Source of the DNA: Acetobacter orientalis
GTDB taxonomy: Bacteria > Pseudomonadota > Alphaproteobacteria > Acetobacterales > Acetobacteraceae
DNA length: 64,000 nt
Assembly (NCBI RefSeq): GCF_000963965.1
Contig: NZ_BAMX01000014.1
Coordinates: forward strand, 186,001 to 250,000
Direction of reading: 5' to 3'
Positions 53,587-62,320 of the stretch are shown here, one piece after another. Below the pieces are notes generated by a model, which was given only the letters and a program-made list of their open reading frames with translations, made no database searches and was not told where the DNA came from. Each line of letters begins with the position of its first letter. The first letter of the stretch is position 1. A program made the position numbers and the translations under genes.

Positions 53587-55923
53587 GTGTCTTCTGAAGA
53601 AATTGTTGACCCAACCCTTCAGCACGATGTGTCGGTGCGTCGTGTTCTGATCCATCTGGTCTTGCCGCTCTTTGCCCTTATTTTGGGTATTTTGGCGGTG
53701 GCGTTTATTGGCCTTCATTCTTACCGCACGACACGGGCTGGCGTTAAAGCGCTTACGCACGAGCTATTGGGCGCTGTGCAGCATTACATTGCCCAAGAAG
53801 TTTCAGATTACATTATGCCCGCCGCCGCAGGGAATATTGTTGCCTCTGGCATGATAGAGCATGTGCCTGTGGCAGTGCAGGATAAGGTTTTTTATTCTTA
53901 CGGCGCCGCTATGCTGCGGAGCGTGCCGCAGTTACAGTCTTTTTATCTGGCTGATGATAGCGGGCATTTTACCCTTATTACCCGTGGTAAAGATGGTAAA
54001 AACCAAGAGCGCACCACCTTGCAGGAGCGCGGTGGGCACAAAGTATTCCATCATGATTATTTTACAGATGATGGCGTAAAAATTGGCGAAGCTGATGATG
54101 ATGCCAAAGACTACGACCCCCGCAACCGCCCTTGGTATAAAAACACAGAAAACAGCACAGATATAAAGTGGACACAGCCCTACCTGTTTGCGACATCGCA
54201 CCAGTTTGTCATGACCAGTTCGCTACGGTTTAAGGGAATAGATGGGCATACACTGGTTTTTGCAACCAACATTTCTTTGAATGAGCTGAGCGCGTTTCTT
54301 GACCATATTAAGGTTGGTAAAAGCGGCAACGCTATTATTTTAGACAGCAAGGGCCGCGTTATGGCGGGCCGCCACCTTATGCAGCAGGCCGAAGCTGCCG
54401 GGTGGGACCCCAATAAAATGATCATTAACCCCAAGACCCACCCGGTCTTTGCGCGGGGTTTTGACCATTACCGCGTGCATAACTTTGGCCCAGCCAGTTT
54501 TGAATTAAACAACAAACGCTACGTGACCATAGCATCGCCCTTACCAAATTCATCTGAAGATTGGGTTTTGCTCCTTTCAGCCCCAGAGAGCGATTTTGCC
54601 GGGTTTGCTAAGCAAAGCAGCCAGCAGAGCTTGCAGTTTGCGGGTGTTATTATTGTGTTCTCGCTTGTGTTAGCGGCTTTGCTCATTAGGCAGGTGCGGC
54701 GTTCGGAGCGGAGCGACCGTAAACTGCGCGCGCAAGCAAGCCAAATTACGCGCGAGACCGCTGCCGTGCAGCAGGTAGCCGCAACGCCGCACTTGTTTGA
54801 CCCTGCCAATGATTCGTTGGTGTTAACAGAGCAGCTTGCCCATCTTGCCTCGGCGCATAGGGCGAGTGTGTGGCGTTTTCTGCATGATGGCTCTGCCATT
54901 ATTTGTGAAGATTCTTATGACCAGAAGCAGGACACACATTCTGGCGGCTTTGAAATGTCGCGTTCTGAAATGGAAGACTTCTTTAAAGCTGTAGAGGAAG
55001 GAGAAGCCTTTACCGCCCAGAATGCCGCAGCAGATACCCGTACGGCCCAGTTTGAGCGCTTGGTAATGCGCGAGGTTGGTACGCACGGCGTTGCTGTATA
55101 CCCTGTGCATGGCGCTAATGGGGTTATTGGCACCCTTGTGCTGGAAGATGCGGCCATGGCCCCGCATTTGCTTTACTTTGTTGACCTGATTGCCTCTGTT
55201 GCTGGTATGCGGCTTGCCTCTTTGTACGGGGCGCATACAGACACGCCAGAAGGGGCAAGCATAAGCACGGCAGACAAACTGCATGAGGCTTTGCAACAGG
55301 CGGCATCTTTGCCTGCAACAAAGTTTGACAACATGCTTATGCGTGCGCCCCAAACGGGTGCTGTGCAGTCTTCTGGTATTTACCCAGCTGTGGCTGTGTT
55401 GGTCATTACCTTTAGCGACCCGGTGGTAGATGGCGGCACAGAAACGCAAGGCGTGCTTGACCTTATTAACCGCATTGCCACAGAGGTGCAGCGTATTGCC
55501 ATTGAAAGCCACCTGTTTGCGGTAGAGGTTGCAGGCCATAGGCTTATTTGTATGGCAGGCTGCACCGAGCACGAAGACCCAACAGCCCTGATACGTGTTG
55601 CAGAAGCCGCCCTAACCATGCGCGAAACCTGCATGGGCATTCTGGCCGCGGCTAACCTAGAGCCTGTCTTTACCATGGGGCTAGATTACGGGGCGGCCTT
55701 TGGTGGCGCAGTGGGGGCAGAGCCACAAGTGTTTAATTTGTGGGGGCAAACCGTTTCTGTGGCTGAACTTATGGCCCAAGGGGCGGCAGATGCAGGTACC
55801 ATTCAGGTAACAGAGCGGGTTTATTCTGTTTTGCGTGACCGTTACCTGTTCCGTAGCCGTGGGGCATTTTTTGCACCTCACTTAGGGTTAGGCCGGGCGT
55901 ATGTGTTGGCTGCACGCCGATGA
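53587..55923 (+). CDS. Cache/GAF membrane sensor with degenerate nucleotidyl-cyclase domain
   Basis: A 778-residue protein. TM1 is about 19–46, a periplasmic Cache-type sensor is about 47–345 ('DPRNRPWYKNTENSTDIKW' is characteristic), and TM2 is about 348–371. A GAF-like region is about 410–550. The class III cyclase-like domain is about 598–775. The metal-binding Asp expected in the 'xxFADI' strand is absent ('VLVITFSDP'). The second Asp site reads 'VAGHRLICMA', and the usual W-G-x-x-V-N-x-A-x-R appears as 'LWGQTVSVAELM' without Asn or Arg. Enzymatic activity is therefore unlikely. It starts at GTG and overlaps the MlaE-like gene by ATGA. Confidence 0.85.
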   Translation: MSSEEIVDPTLQHDVSVRRVLIHLVLPLFALILGILAVAFIGLHSYRTTRAGVKALTHELLGAVQHYIAQEVSDYIMPAAAGNIVASGMIEHVPVAVQDKVFYSYGAAMLRSVPQLQSFYLADDSGHFTLITRGKDGKNQERTTLQERGGHKVFHHDYFTDDGVKIGEADDDAKDYDPRNRPWYKNTENSTDIKWTQPYLFATSHQFVMTSSLRFKGIDGHTLVFATNISLNELSAFLDHIKVGKSGNAIILDSKGRVMAGRHLMQQAEAAGWDPNKMIINPKTHPVFARGFDHYRVHNFGPASFELNNKRYVTIASPLPNSSEDWVLLLSAPESDFAGFAKQSSQQSLQFAGVIIVFSLVLAALLIRQVRRSERSDRKLRAQASQITRETAAVQQVAATPHLFDPANDSLVLTEQLAHLASAHRASVWRFLHDGSAIICEDSYDQKQDTHSGGFEMSRSEMEDFFKAVEEGEAFTAQNAAADTRTAQFERLVMREVGTHGVAVYPVHGANGVIGTLVLEDAAMAPHLLYFVDLIASVAGMRLASLYGAHTDTPEGASISTADKLHEALQQAASLPATKFDNMLMRAPQTGAVQSSGIYPAVAVLVITFSDPVVDGGTETQGVLDLINRIATEVQRIAIESHLFAVEVAGHRLICMAGCTEHEDPTALIRVAEAALTMRETCMGILAAANLEPVFTMGLDYGAAFGGAVGAEPQVFNLWGQTVSVAELMAQGAADAGTIQVTERVYSVLRDRYLFRSRGAFFAPHLGLGRAYVLAARR

Positions 55924-56813
55924 GTGAAACAAATACAAACCAACGCGAGCCGGGTAGTGACCGCGACCCCATTTTGGAGGCAGAAAACCACCAGCAGGCG
56001 CAACGCGCACCGTTGAGCCTAAAAGTGCGCATTTTGCGCAGGCTTGCATGGTTGGGGCGGTTAACGCGGCACCAGCTCTGGTTTTTTCTTATTATGATGG
56101 GGGCGTGCTGGGGCGTCATTTTTGAGAGCTTTAGGGCACATTCTTGGCGCAGAACAGTGCGGTACGAATTTGGCGTAACCCTAAACAGCGTAATAGGGGG
56201 CGGCCTCATTGCCACCTTGTTTGCAGGTACGCTAACCGGTGTTGCTGCGGTTTCTCAAACCATTTACTGGCTGGGTTTTGCGGGCCTTGCCAAAATGACC
56301 GGTTCTATTTTGGTGAATGTGGTTGTGCGCGAAATTGCCCCTATTCTGGTTGGTATTTTGCTGCTGGGCCGTAATGGTATGCTGTCGGTTACCGAGCTTG
56401 GGCTGTTAACCACTGGGGGGCAGATCCGCTCGTTTCAGGCGCAGGGGCTAGACCCGTTTTTGCTGCTGGTTATGCCGCGTACGCTAGCCTTTACGGTTGG
56501 TGGGTTTACGCTTGGTATTCTGTTCTCGTTTGCGGCGTTGCTGACGGGGTATATTATCAGCCGTATTTCAGGGGTTATTACTAACCCGGTCTGGACGTTT
56601 TTTTACGATGTGGTTACGGCCATGTCTGGCGCGGATTATATTATTATACCGCTCAAATTTATTGTTGTTGGGTTTGTTGTGGGGGTAGGGGGCTGCCTGA
56701 CTGGGCTTACCGCCACAAACGAAGACAATTTGCGTACACTCCTGCCGCGCGGCTTTTCCAGAGGAATGTTGATTGTTATGGCGGTCAGCGTTCTGTTTAG
56801 TCTGGATTTTTAG
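55920..56813 (+). CDS. MlaE-like ABC lipid-transport permease
   Basis: A 297-residue MlaE/YrbE-family permease, the membrane subunit of MCE lipid transporters that move phospholipids between the membranes. The first 75 residues are a hydrophilic extension. The permease core follows: 'VGRNGMLSVTELGLLTTGGQ'-type signature seen as 'LLGRNGMLSVTELGLL', with 'VVREIAPILVGILL' before it and 'GLDPFLLLVMPRTLAF' after it. Five to six membrane segments are visible. It is coupled to the upstream sensor (ATGA) and three bases from the ATPase-like gene. Confidence 0.9.
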   Translation: MSETNTNQREPGSDRDPILEAENHQQAQRAPLSLKVRILRRLAWLGRLTRHQLWFFLIMMGACWGVIFESFRAHSWRRTVRYEFGVTLNSVIGGGLIATLFAGTLTGVAAVSQTIYWLGFAGLAKMTGSILVNVVVREIAPILVGILLLGRNGMLSVTELGLLTTGGQIRSFQAQGLDPFLLLVMPRTLAFTVGGFTLGILFSFAALLTGYIISRISGVITNPVWTFFYDVVTAMSGADYIIIPLKFIVVGFVVGVGGCLTGLTATNEDNLRTLLPRGFSRGMLIVMAVSVLFSLDF

Positions 56814-56816
56814 GGT

Positions 56817-57518
56817 ATGGAAACGCGCAATGTTGGGCCGGTTTTAGAGTTGAACAAGGCCATTCCCTCTTTTGAAGAAAGCGGCCTGCCGCCCGTGCCG
56901 TTTAGTATGCGGCTTATGCCCGGAGAGTGCGCCGTGGTTGAGGCGCGCGATGCCTCTCGCGCTACTATTTTTGCCGACCTATGCTCTGGGCTGGTGCCGT
57001 TAAACGATGGTGCCGTAAAATTTATGGGGCTAGACTGGACAGAACTACACGACCGCGAGGTGAATGCTCTGCGCGGGCGTATTGGGCGCATTACCCGCCG
57101 CCCAAGCTGGACAGACTTTTTAGGCACCCACATGGGTATTATGCTCCAGCAACTGCACCACACCACGCGCGATGTGAATGATGTGGTGGCTGAGGCTTCT
57201 CGTTTAAGTGAGCAGTTTGGCCTGCCGGGTCTGCCGGTTTTGCGCCCGGCTATGCTCTCTGATGCTGATTTATTGCGGGCGTCCTGCGTTAGGGCGTTTA
57301 TGGGCCGCCCGCACCTTTTGCTTCTGGAAGACCCGCTGGAAGCAAGTCCTGCTGATTTGGAAGACGCTTTTTTAAGCGCTATTACCACAGCACGGGACAA
57401 AGGGGCTGGGATTATCTGGCTGGTACGCAGTAATGCCGTAGGGCAAAGGTACTGGCAGGGTGTAACCAGCAGGTGGCGTCTTGCCGATGACGGGCTTGTA
57501 GCAGTACGGATGGGGTAA
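56817..57518 (+). CDS. ABC ATPase-like protein of the Mla-type operon, nucleotide-binding motifs lost
   Basis: A 233-residue protein in the place of MlaF. The fold outline is an ABC ATPase, but each motif is altered. Walker A (normally GxxGxGKT) reads 'EARDASRAT', with no Lys and no Gly. The Q-loop Gln is absent ('ITRRPSW'). The signature LSGG reads 'LSDA'. Walker B plus catalytic Glu, normally LLLLDEP, reads 'LLLLEDP'. The H-loop His is missing ('IIWLVRSNA'). It should not hydrolyse ATP. It is intact, in frame and coupled to both neighbours, so it is not a decaying pseudogene. It may be a structural partner of a separate ATPase. Confidence 0.85.
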   Translation: METRNVGPVLELNKAIPSFEESGLPPVPFSMRLMPGECAVVEARDASRATIFADLCSGLVPLNDGAVKFMGLDWTELHDREVNALRGRIGRITRRPSWTDFLGTHMGIMLQQLHHTTRDVNDVVAEASRLSEQFGLPGLPVLRPAMLSDADLLRASCVRAFMGRPHLLLLEDPLEASPADLEDAFLSAITTARDKGAGIIWLVRSNAVGQRYWQGVTSRWRLADDGLVAVRMG

Positions 57519-58468
57519 TGTTCCAGATCCGCTTACGACAAAAAGTAAAACCGCTAATCTCTCTTCGCTATGCTGATGAGTGGGTTGGCTTTCTTGTACT
57601 CCTTAGTCTGGTGCTGTTTGCTGGCGCCGTGATTGAGGCCGGTGTGCTGCGTGACTGGCTGACACCCCCTGCCAAACTAAGGGTTACACTGCCTTCTGGC
57701 GGTGTGGGCGGCCTAACCGTTGGGGGGGATGTGCAATTGCTTGGTGCACATGCAGGGACAATTCGCTCCATCAAGCTCAACCCATCGGGTGATATGTATG
57801 TGCTGGTTGACCTAGACCCGCAGGCCAAACCGTTTATCCGCAGAGACAGCACGGCGGTTATTCGTAAGCAGTTTATTGTGGCAGGCTCTGCTTACCTAGA
57901 CCTTAACCGGGGCCACGGTGACCCCATGGACTGGAGCTATGCAGTTATTAGCGCCACACCTGCGCCCAACCCGGCAGATATGATTACCGCAACCCTGAAT
58001 GATATTCAGGCAGAAATTATGCCAGCCTTGGGCAATGCACGGCACATGATGGCCCAGCTTGATGCGACCATTACAGACATGCACGCAGGCAAAGGCACCG
58101 TTGGGCAGCTTATGACCAATGATGAACTTATTCGCCAAGCGCAGTCTGCCGCTGTATCGCTTAATGCTGTAATAGACCGCCTAAAGCCGATAGAAGGCCA
58201 GATTGCGGCTATTATGAGCAAGACCGATGCGACCATGGGCAACATCAAGTCTGCATCGCATGACCTAAAAGGCGCCACACCGCACCTGCCTGCTATTGCC
58301 AGTAGCGTAGAAGCCAGCACGGCAGACCTGCCAGCCCTGTTGGCGCAGGCGCAAACAACCCTGTACGGGTTAGAAAAACTGACAGACCAGCTCAGGGGTA
58401 TGTGGTTATTGGGTGGCCAAAAAGTAGAAAAGAAAAACCGCTTGGCACCCCGGCAGGTGCGGCCATGA
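57518..58468 (+). CDS. MlaD-like MCE domain protein
   Basis: A 316-residue periplasmic substrate-binding subunit anchored by one N-terminal helix ('FLVLLSLVLFAGAVIEAGVL'). The MCE domain spans about 50–130 ('LRVTLPSGGVGGLTVGGDVQ', 'GAHAGTIRSIKL', 'FIVAGSAYLDLNRG'). A long helical C-terminal region (about 150–295) is rich in Ala/Ile and probably coiled coil, as in pore-forming MCE hexamers. It starts at ATG overlapping the previous stop (TAATG). Confidence 0.92.
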   Translation: MFQIRLRQKVKPLISLRYADEWVGFLVLLSLVLFAGAVIEAGVLRDWLTPPAKLRVTLPSGGVGGLTVGGDVQLLGAHAGTIRSIKLNPSGDMYVLVDLDPQAKPFIRRDSTAVIRKQFIVAGSAYLDLNRGHGDPMDWSYAVISATPAPNPADMITATLNDIQAEIMPALGNARHMMAQLDATITDMHAGKGTVGQLMTNDELIRQAQSAAVSLNAVIDRLKPIEGQIAAIMSKTDATMGNIKSASHDLKGATPHLPAIASSVEASTADLPALLAQAQTTLYGLEKLTDQLRGMWLLGGQKVEKKNRLAPRQVRP

Positions 58469-59400
58469 AAAAACACGCAAAGCTCTTATTACTGCTTGCC
58501 CCCTTAGCCTTGGCCGGGTGCGGCGGCGGGCAGGAGGCCCCCACTGCACGAGATGATGCGCAGTGGGACCAAGCCATGACAGCAGGCACGGACTCGTTTG
58601 ATCTTGGGCGGTATAGCGTTGCCATAAACCAGTACCGCCGGGCTGCAACCCTTGCTGTCTTGCGTGATGATGGGGCCGCGATAGCCGAAGCGGGCTATAA
58701 TTTAGCAGTAGCCCAACTGGCAGCAGACCAACCACAAGCTGCCCTGCAAACGCTACAGGCTGCGCGGCAGGCGGCAAGTGCTAGGGGCAATAGCCAGGCA
58801 ACCTCTTTCGACCTTGTGCAGGCTGCGGTGTTGTACCGCCTAAAGCAGCCACAGCAAGCAATACAGTATGCCCAACACGCCTTAGCCGACCCAAGTGCCG
58901 AGGCACAAGGCCGGGCTGCCCTTGTTATGGGCCTTGCGGCTGATGAAGCGGGCAACCAAGCGGCTCTGCAACAGGCCAACAGTATTTTGCAGGGGTTAAA
59001 CGGCAAGCTGTCACGCTCTTTACAGGCAGATAAAGCCGAAATTGCAGCGCGTTATGTGTTGGCCAGCAACCCTGCACAGGCTGCTACTCTGGCCGAGCAG
59101 GCCGCCACATTGCGGCGCGATGATGCAGCTTATAGCGATATGTCGCGTGCGTTGGCGTTGGCCGGTACAGCAGCCAGCCGCATGGGTGATAATAACCGCG
59201 CTACGGCCCTGTGGGCACGGGCAGCACAAAGTGCGGCAGTAGAGGCTGATAACGCAGCACAGGGCGATGCCGCAACACTAGCCCATGGTGCCTTAAGCCG
59301 TGGCAACACGCACACGGCGTCTGAAGATGCACAACAATGGGGCGCTCAAGCTGGTACGGGTTTAGTGCTTAGGCCGTTTGCAACACCCAAAACACCTTAA
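58465..59400 (+). CDS. TPR/helical-repeat lipoprotein of the MCE operon
   Basis: A 311-residue lipoprotein (signal 'LLLLLAPLALAGCGGGQ'). The mature part is a helical, Ala/Gln-rich array resembling tetratricopeptide repeats: 'FDLGRYSVAINQYRRAATLA', 'AEAGYNLAVAQLAADQPQAA', 'LKQPQQAIQYAQHALADPS'. The ATG overlaps the MCE gene stop as ATGA; an earlier in-frame start at 58402 would lie inside that gene. It occupies the position where MCE operons often encode an auxiliary outer-membrane lipoprotein (MlaA- or PqiC-like), but the sequence is neither. Confidence 0.82.
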   Translation: MKKHAKLLLLLAPLALAGCGGGQEAPTARDDAQWDQAMTAGTDSFDLGRYSVAINQYRRAATLAVLRDDGAAIAEAGYNLAVAQLAADQPQAALQTLQAARQAASARGNSQATSFDLVQAAVLYRLKQPQQAIQYAQHALADPSAEAQGRAALVMGLAADEAGNQAALQQANSILQGLNGKLSRSLQADKAEIAARYVLASNPAQAATLAEQAATLRRDDAAYSDMSRALALAGTAASRMGDNNRATALWARAAQSAAVEADNAAQGDAATLAHGALSRGNTHTASEDAQQWGAQAGTGLVLRPFATPKTP

Positions 59401-59832
59401 GAGGCGTTTAGCTGGTTGGTGTGCCCTGAGTGTTTTAGGGGACTGTGTGTGCAGTATGAAGTGGCGGCTATAAGGGTAAAAATGTCTGTCTATTTTGTGC
59501 CTTAACGGGCCTAGTGCGTGATTGAAAAGCTTTCTAGGTGGGGCGGTGTAGCCTCAGCGCTTGCATACGCTGTTTTTCGCTCATGCGCCTGTGTTGTGGC
59601 GGTAAGCGGCCTATTAAACTACAAAAATATCAGTGATTTTCAGTCTTGGAAGGGTGTTTTAGGCATTAAAAATGAGTAGCTGATTTTGTGTTTTTGTAAG
59701 TCAGTAAGTAAACAGCTTTGCTTCCCACAATACTGCTTTATCGGGGCACAGATGTGGGCCTTGCAGGTTTAAGGCAGTAGGTGGGGCTGGCCCGATAGGT
59801 TTTTAAAACAGTCTTTATAGAGTGTGCCATTT
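59401..59832. other. Intergenic region between convergent operons, no gene seen
   Basis: About 430 bases with no open frame I would defend and no tRNA or clear repeat. Both flanking operons end here, so it should hold terminators, but I see no strong hairpin with a T-run. Confidence 0.5.
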
Positions 59833-61299
59833 TTAGGGAGTGGCGGGGGGCTGTATTGGCCAGTCTGCGCGGGCCAAGGCGCGTGGGGCTGCCCATGCCA
59901 TGCAGGCTGCAAACGGTATGGCTGAGAGGGTAAGCGCATAAAACCACAAGGGTGGTTGGGTTTTACTGAGCATTATAAGAAATGCGCTTTGAAGCCCCAC
60001 AAAGGAGCCAAGTAAATTTAGGACTGTGATAAAAATAGTCTGGCTTTTTTTGAAGAGAAGAATGCCCAAGCTGGGTAAATAACTTACCCCTATTACGGTG
60101 CTAAAAAGACAAAGTGCCGTAAGAGGCAAGCGATGCCACGGTAAATTAGAGAGAAAAACACCTAAAGGGGCACAGGTGAGTGTTACCATGCACGCCAGTT
60201 GTACGGTGCGTTTAGCATGGGTGGTATAGAGTGCCACAGCAAAGTTATAACGGGTGCCGTAGCCAGCAAGGTTGAGCATAAAAGGCCAGTCTGCTCTGGC
60301 GAGTAACCATGTTGAAAGCCCACTACTAAAAATCATGCAGAGCATAACTGGGGCAGAGCGTAAGCCCATTTTTAAGTGTGGCCATGTGGGTAAGGCTCCT
60401 TGCGTAAAGATGCCCATAAAAACTGTCAGTATAATAAACCCAATAAGCAGAACAGCAGCGCTAAGTGCAAACCCAACAGGCCCCGGTGTGGCCATGGTGT
60501 TGGGCATGACAGGCTGACGCAGCCAAGCAAATTGCCACAAAAGCAAAGTGCTTATACGCGTGCTGGTGCTGGTGCTGGTGCTGGTGCTGGTGCTGGTGCT
60601 GGTATTGGTATTAGTGCGCTTGGCATACGGCAAAATTTTGGGGTTATCTTGCTTTACTGGTGTGTATGCACTTTGCGCAGTGGCTGGGGTGGCGGGCCTG
60701 TGGTGGAGTTCAATAAGTGTAAAAATTAGGCTTATACCAATTAAGCCGAGTGCAACATACCAAGGGGCAGAGAGTACAGCCTCTTGCGCGCCGGGAAACA
60801 TAAATGCTGCAAAAATAAAAAACATAAGCAGCACACGTAAAAGTCGCATGGGTTTGCGGAGTTGTTTGGGGCCAACCATGTCTCCATTTACGCTTAGGGC
60901 GGCACATAGGCTTTCTTGTGCCAGCACATTGAGTGGCGGGGCACCGATAAGCACTAATGGCAGGGCCAAGAGTAAAAGAGCACTGGCCAATACGTAATGC
61001 ACGGCGTGGTATTCAGCATCGATCATGCCAGCGGTCATGCTGGCAAGGGGGCTGCGTACCTGCCGCCAGTAATGGCAGGCAATACTTGTAAGCAGGGCCT
61101 GCAAACTGAGCCACCACCATACACCTAGCTGGGGTGGTAGTTTGAAAGGCCCAGCATGCTGGGCGGCTGGTGTGTGCTCAAAATAGGTGGCCAGAATGCA
61201 CACACCGACAAAGAGCAGACCCGTAAAAAAGGTAGGGTTTTCTCGTGTAAACACGGGAGAGGCGTATAGCCGTAAAGCGTGCAGGGTTTTACGGCTCAT
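59833..61299 (-). CDS. Integral membrane protein, probable ABC-2-type permease partner
   Basis: A 488-residue protein with about 10–12 hydrophobic segments. It overlaps the ATPase gene by four bases, so it is almost certainly the membrane partner of that exporter. I do not recognise the family beyond that. Near residues 229–246, in the loop after 'LIFTLIELHHRP', is a Thr-Asn/Thr-Ser repeat encoded by seven identical 6-base units (60561–60602). The number of units could vary between strains without breaking the frame. Substrate is unknown. Confidence 0.75.
   Translation of the reverse strand: MSRKTLHALRLYASPVFTRENPTFFTGLLFVGVCILATYFEHTPAAQHAGPFKLPPQLGVWWWLSLQALLTSIACHYWRQVRSPLASMTAGMIDAEYHAVHYVLASALLLLALPLVLIGAPPLNVLAQESLCAALSVNGDMVGPKQLRKPMRLLRVLLMFFIFAAFMFPGAQEAVLSAPWYVALGLIGISLIFTLIELHHRPATPATAQSAYTPVKQDNPKILPYAKRTNTNTSTSTSTSTSTSTSTRISTLLLWQFAWLRQPVMPNTMATPGPVGFALSAAVLLIGFIILTVFMGIFTQGALPTWPHLKMGLRSAPVMLCMIFSSGLSTWLLARADWPFMLNLAGYGTRYNFAVALYTTHAKRTVQLACMVTLTCAPLGVFLSNLPWHRLPLTALCLFSTVIGVSYLPSLGILLFKKSQTIFITVLNLLGSFVGLQSAFLIMLSKTQPPLWFYALTLSAIPFAACMAWAAPRALARADWPIQPPATP
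60561..60614 (+). repeat. Hexanucleotide tandem repeat (TGCTGG)n inside the membrane-protein gene
   Basis: Seven perfect TGCTGG copies run from 60561 to 60602, followed by two degenerate copies (TATTGG, TATTAG). On the coding strand they encode alternating Ser and Thr, then Asn-Thr. The unit is a multiple of three, so slippage changes length without frameshift. Confidence 0.95.
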
Positions 61300-62144
61300 T
61301 TTGACAGAGCCAGAAACAGGTTTTCAATATCTGGCATGCTGGCGGTTATGCCTGCTTGTGCCGCATTTTCTGTTAACGCAGTGTGCCAGCCAGATACCCA
61401 TATGCCGCCATTTAAGCCGGGAGCCAGAGGTATTAAGCCCCAGTCTGTGGGGGGGGCTGCAGAAAGTAGGCGAATATGCTCATGCAGCATGGTATGGGAG
61501 AGTGTAAGTTTAATATGCCCTTTTTGCATAATAATGAACTGGTCACATATTTTCTCAAGGTCGGAGATGATGTGTGACGAAATGAGCACCGTTGCCCCAT
61601 GTGCGCGGGCATAGTCTGGTAGCAGTTGCATAAAGTCGTAACGGGCTTGGGGGTCTAGGCTGGCCACGGGTTCGTCTAGCACAATAAGGTCTGGGCAAAA
61701 GCGCAGGGCCAGCACAATGGCAAGGCGTTGGCGCTCTCCACCAGAGAGAGATTTAACGCGGGCTTGGGGGTCTAGGTCTGCCCATTGTAGCCAGCGGTTA
61801 TCTTGTGGGGTGTTGGCCGCGCGGTAGCCTGCAAGGTAGGTGAGCAACTCACCCACTTTAAACCATGTTAGGCCTGTCATGGTTTGGGGCACAAAGCCAA
61901 TGCGGTTGCGGGTTTGGGGGGTAAGACTGTTTATGTCTTCACCAAAAAGGTGAATATGCCCTGTATCGGCTGAAAGAAAGCCTAATAGGCACCCAATAAG
62001 GGTTGTTTTGCCTGCACCATTGGGGCCAAGCAGGGCTGCAATTTCTCCGGCCTGTAAGGTAAGGCTAACAGCATTAAGCGCCTGTTTGGCACCATACTGT
62101 TTGACAAGCCCCTGAATGGTACAGGGGGGCACAGGCTCTACCAC
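61296..62144 (-). CDS. ABC transporter ATP-binding protein
   Basis: This 282-residue ATPase has all motifs: Walker A 'LLGPNGAGKTTLIGC', Q-loop 'IGFVPQTM', signature 'SLSGGERQRLAIVLAL', Walker B 'LIVLDEPVASLDP' and H-loop 'VLISSHIISDLE'. It resembles DrrA/CcmA-type subunits of ABC-2 exporters. It starts at GTG 62144. It is coupled to the downstream membrane gene by an ATGA overlap. The C-terminal 70 residues are a typical accessory region. Substrate is unknown. Confidence 0.93.
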   Translation of the reverse strand: MVEPVPPCTIQGLVKQYGAKQALNAVSLTLQAGEIAALLGPNGAGKTTLIGCLLGFLSADTGHIHLFGEDINSLTPQTRNRIGFVPQTMTGLTWFKVGELLTYLAGYRAANTPQDNRWLQWADLDPQARVKSLSGGERQRLAIVLALRFCPDLIVLDEPVASLDPQARYDFMQLLPDYARAHGATVLISSHIISDLEKICDQFIIMQKGHIKLTLSHTMLHEHIRLLSAAPPTDWGLIPLAPGLNGGIWVSGWHTALTENAAQAGITASMPDIENLFLALSK

Positions 62145-62320
62145 GCGTAGGCTCTCTTTCGTTTGTCAGTAAACGCTCAACATTTGCGTGTTAGACTATG
62201 CCCTTAAGAATGCAGCCGGGTAAACGCCCAAGATGGTGTTTTTTGCGGGCTTTAAGGGCTGGTTTTCTAATTGTGGCCTAATATAATAAGCACGTCATAA
62301 TCCTGTAATTTTTTAAGACT

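Noticed and set aside
60400-60997. Plus-strand frames rich in Gly-Ala or Leu-Val across the hexanucleotide repeat
   Set aside because: They are translations of the TGCTGG repeat in other frames, antisense to a membrane protein with good coding character.
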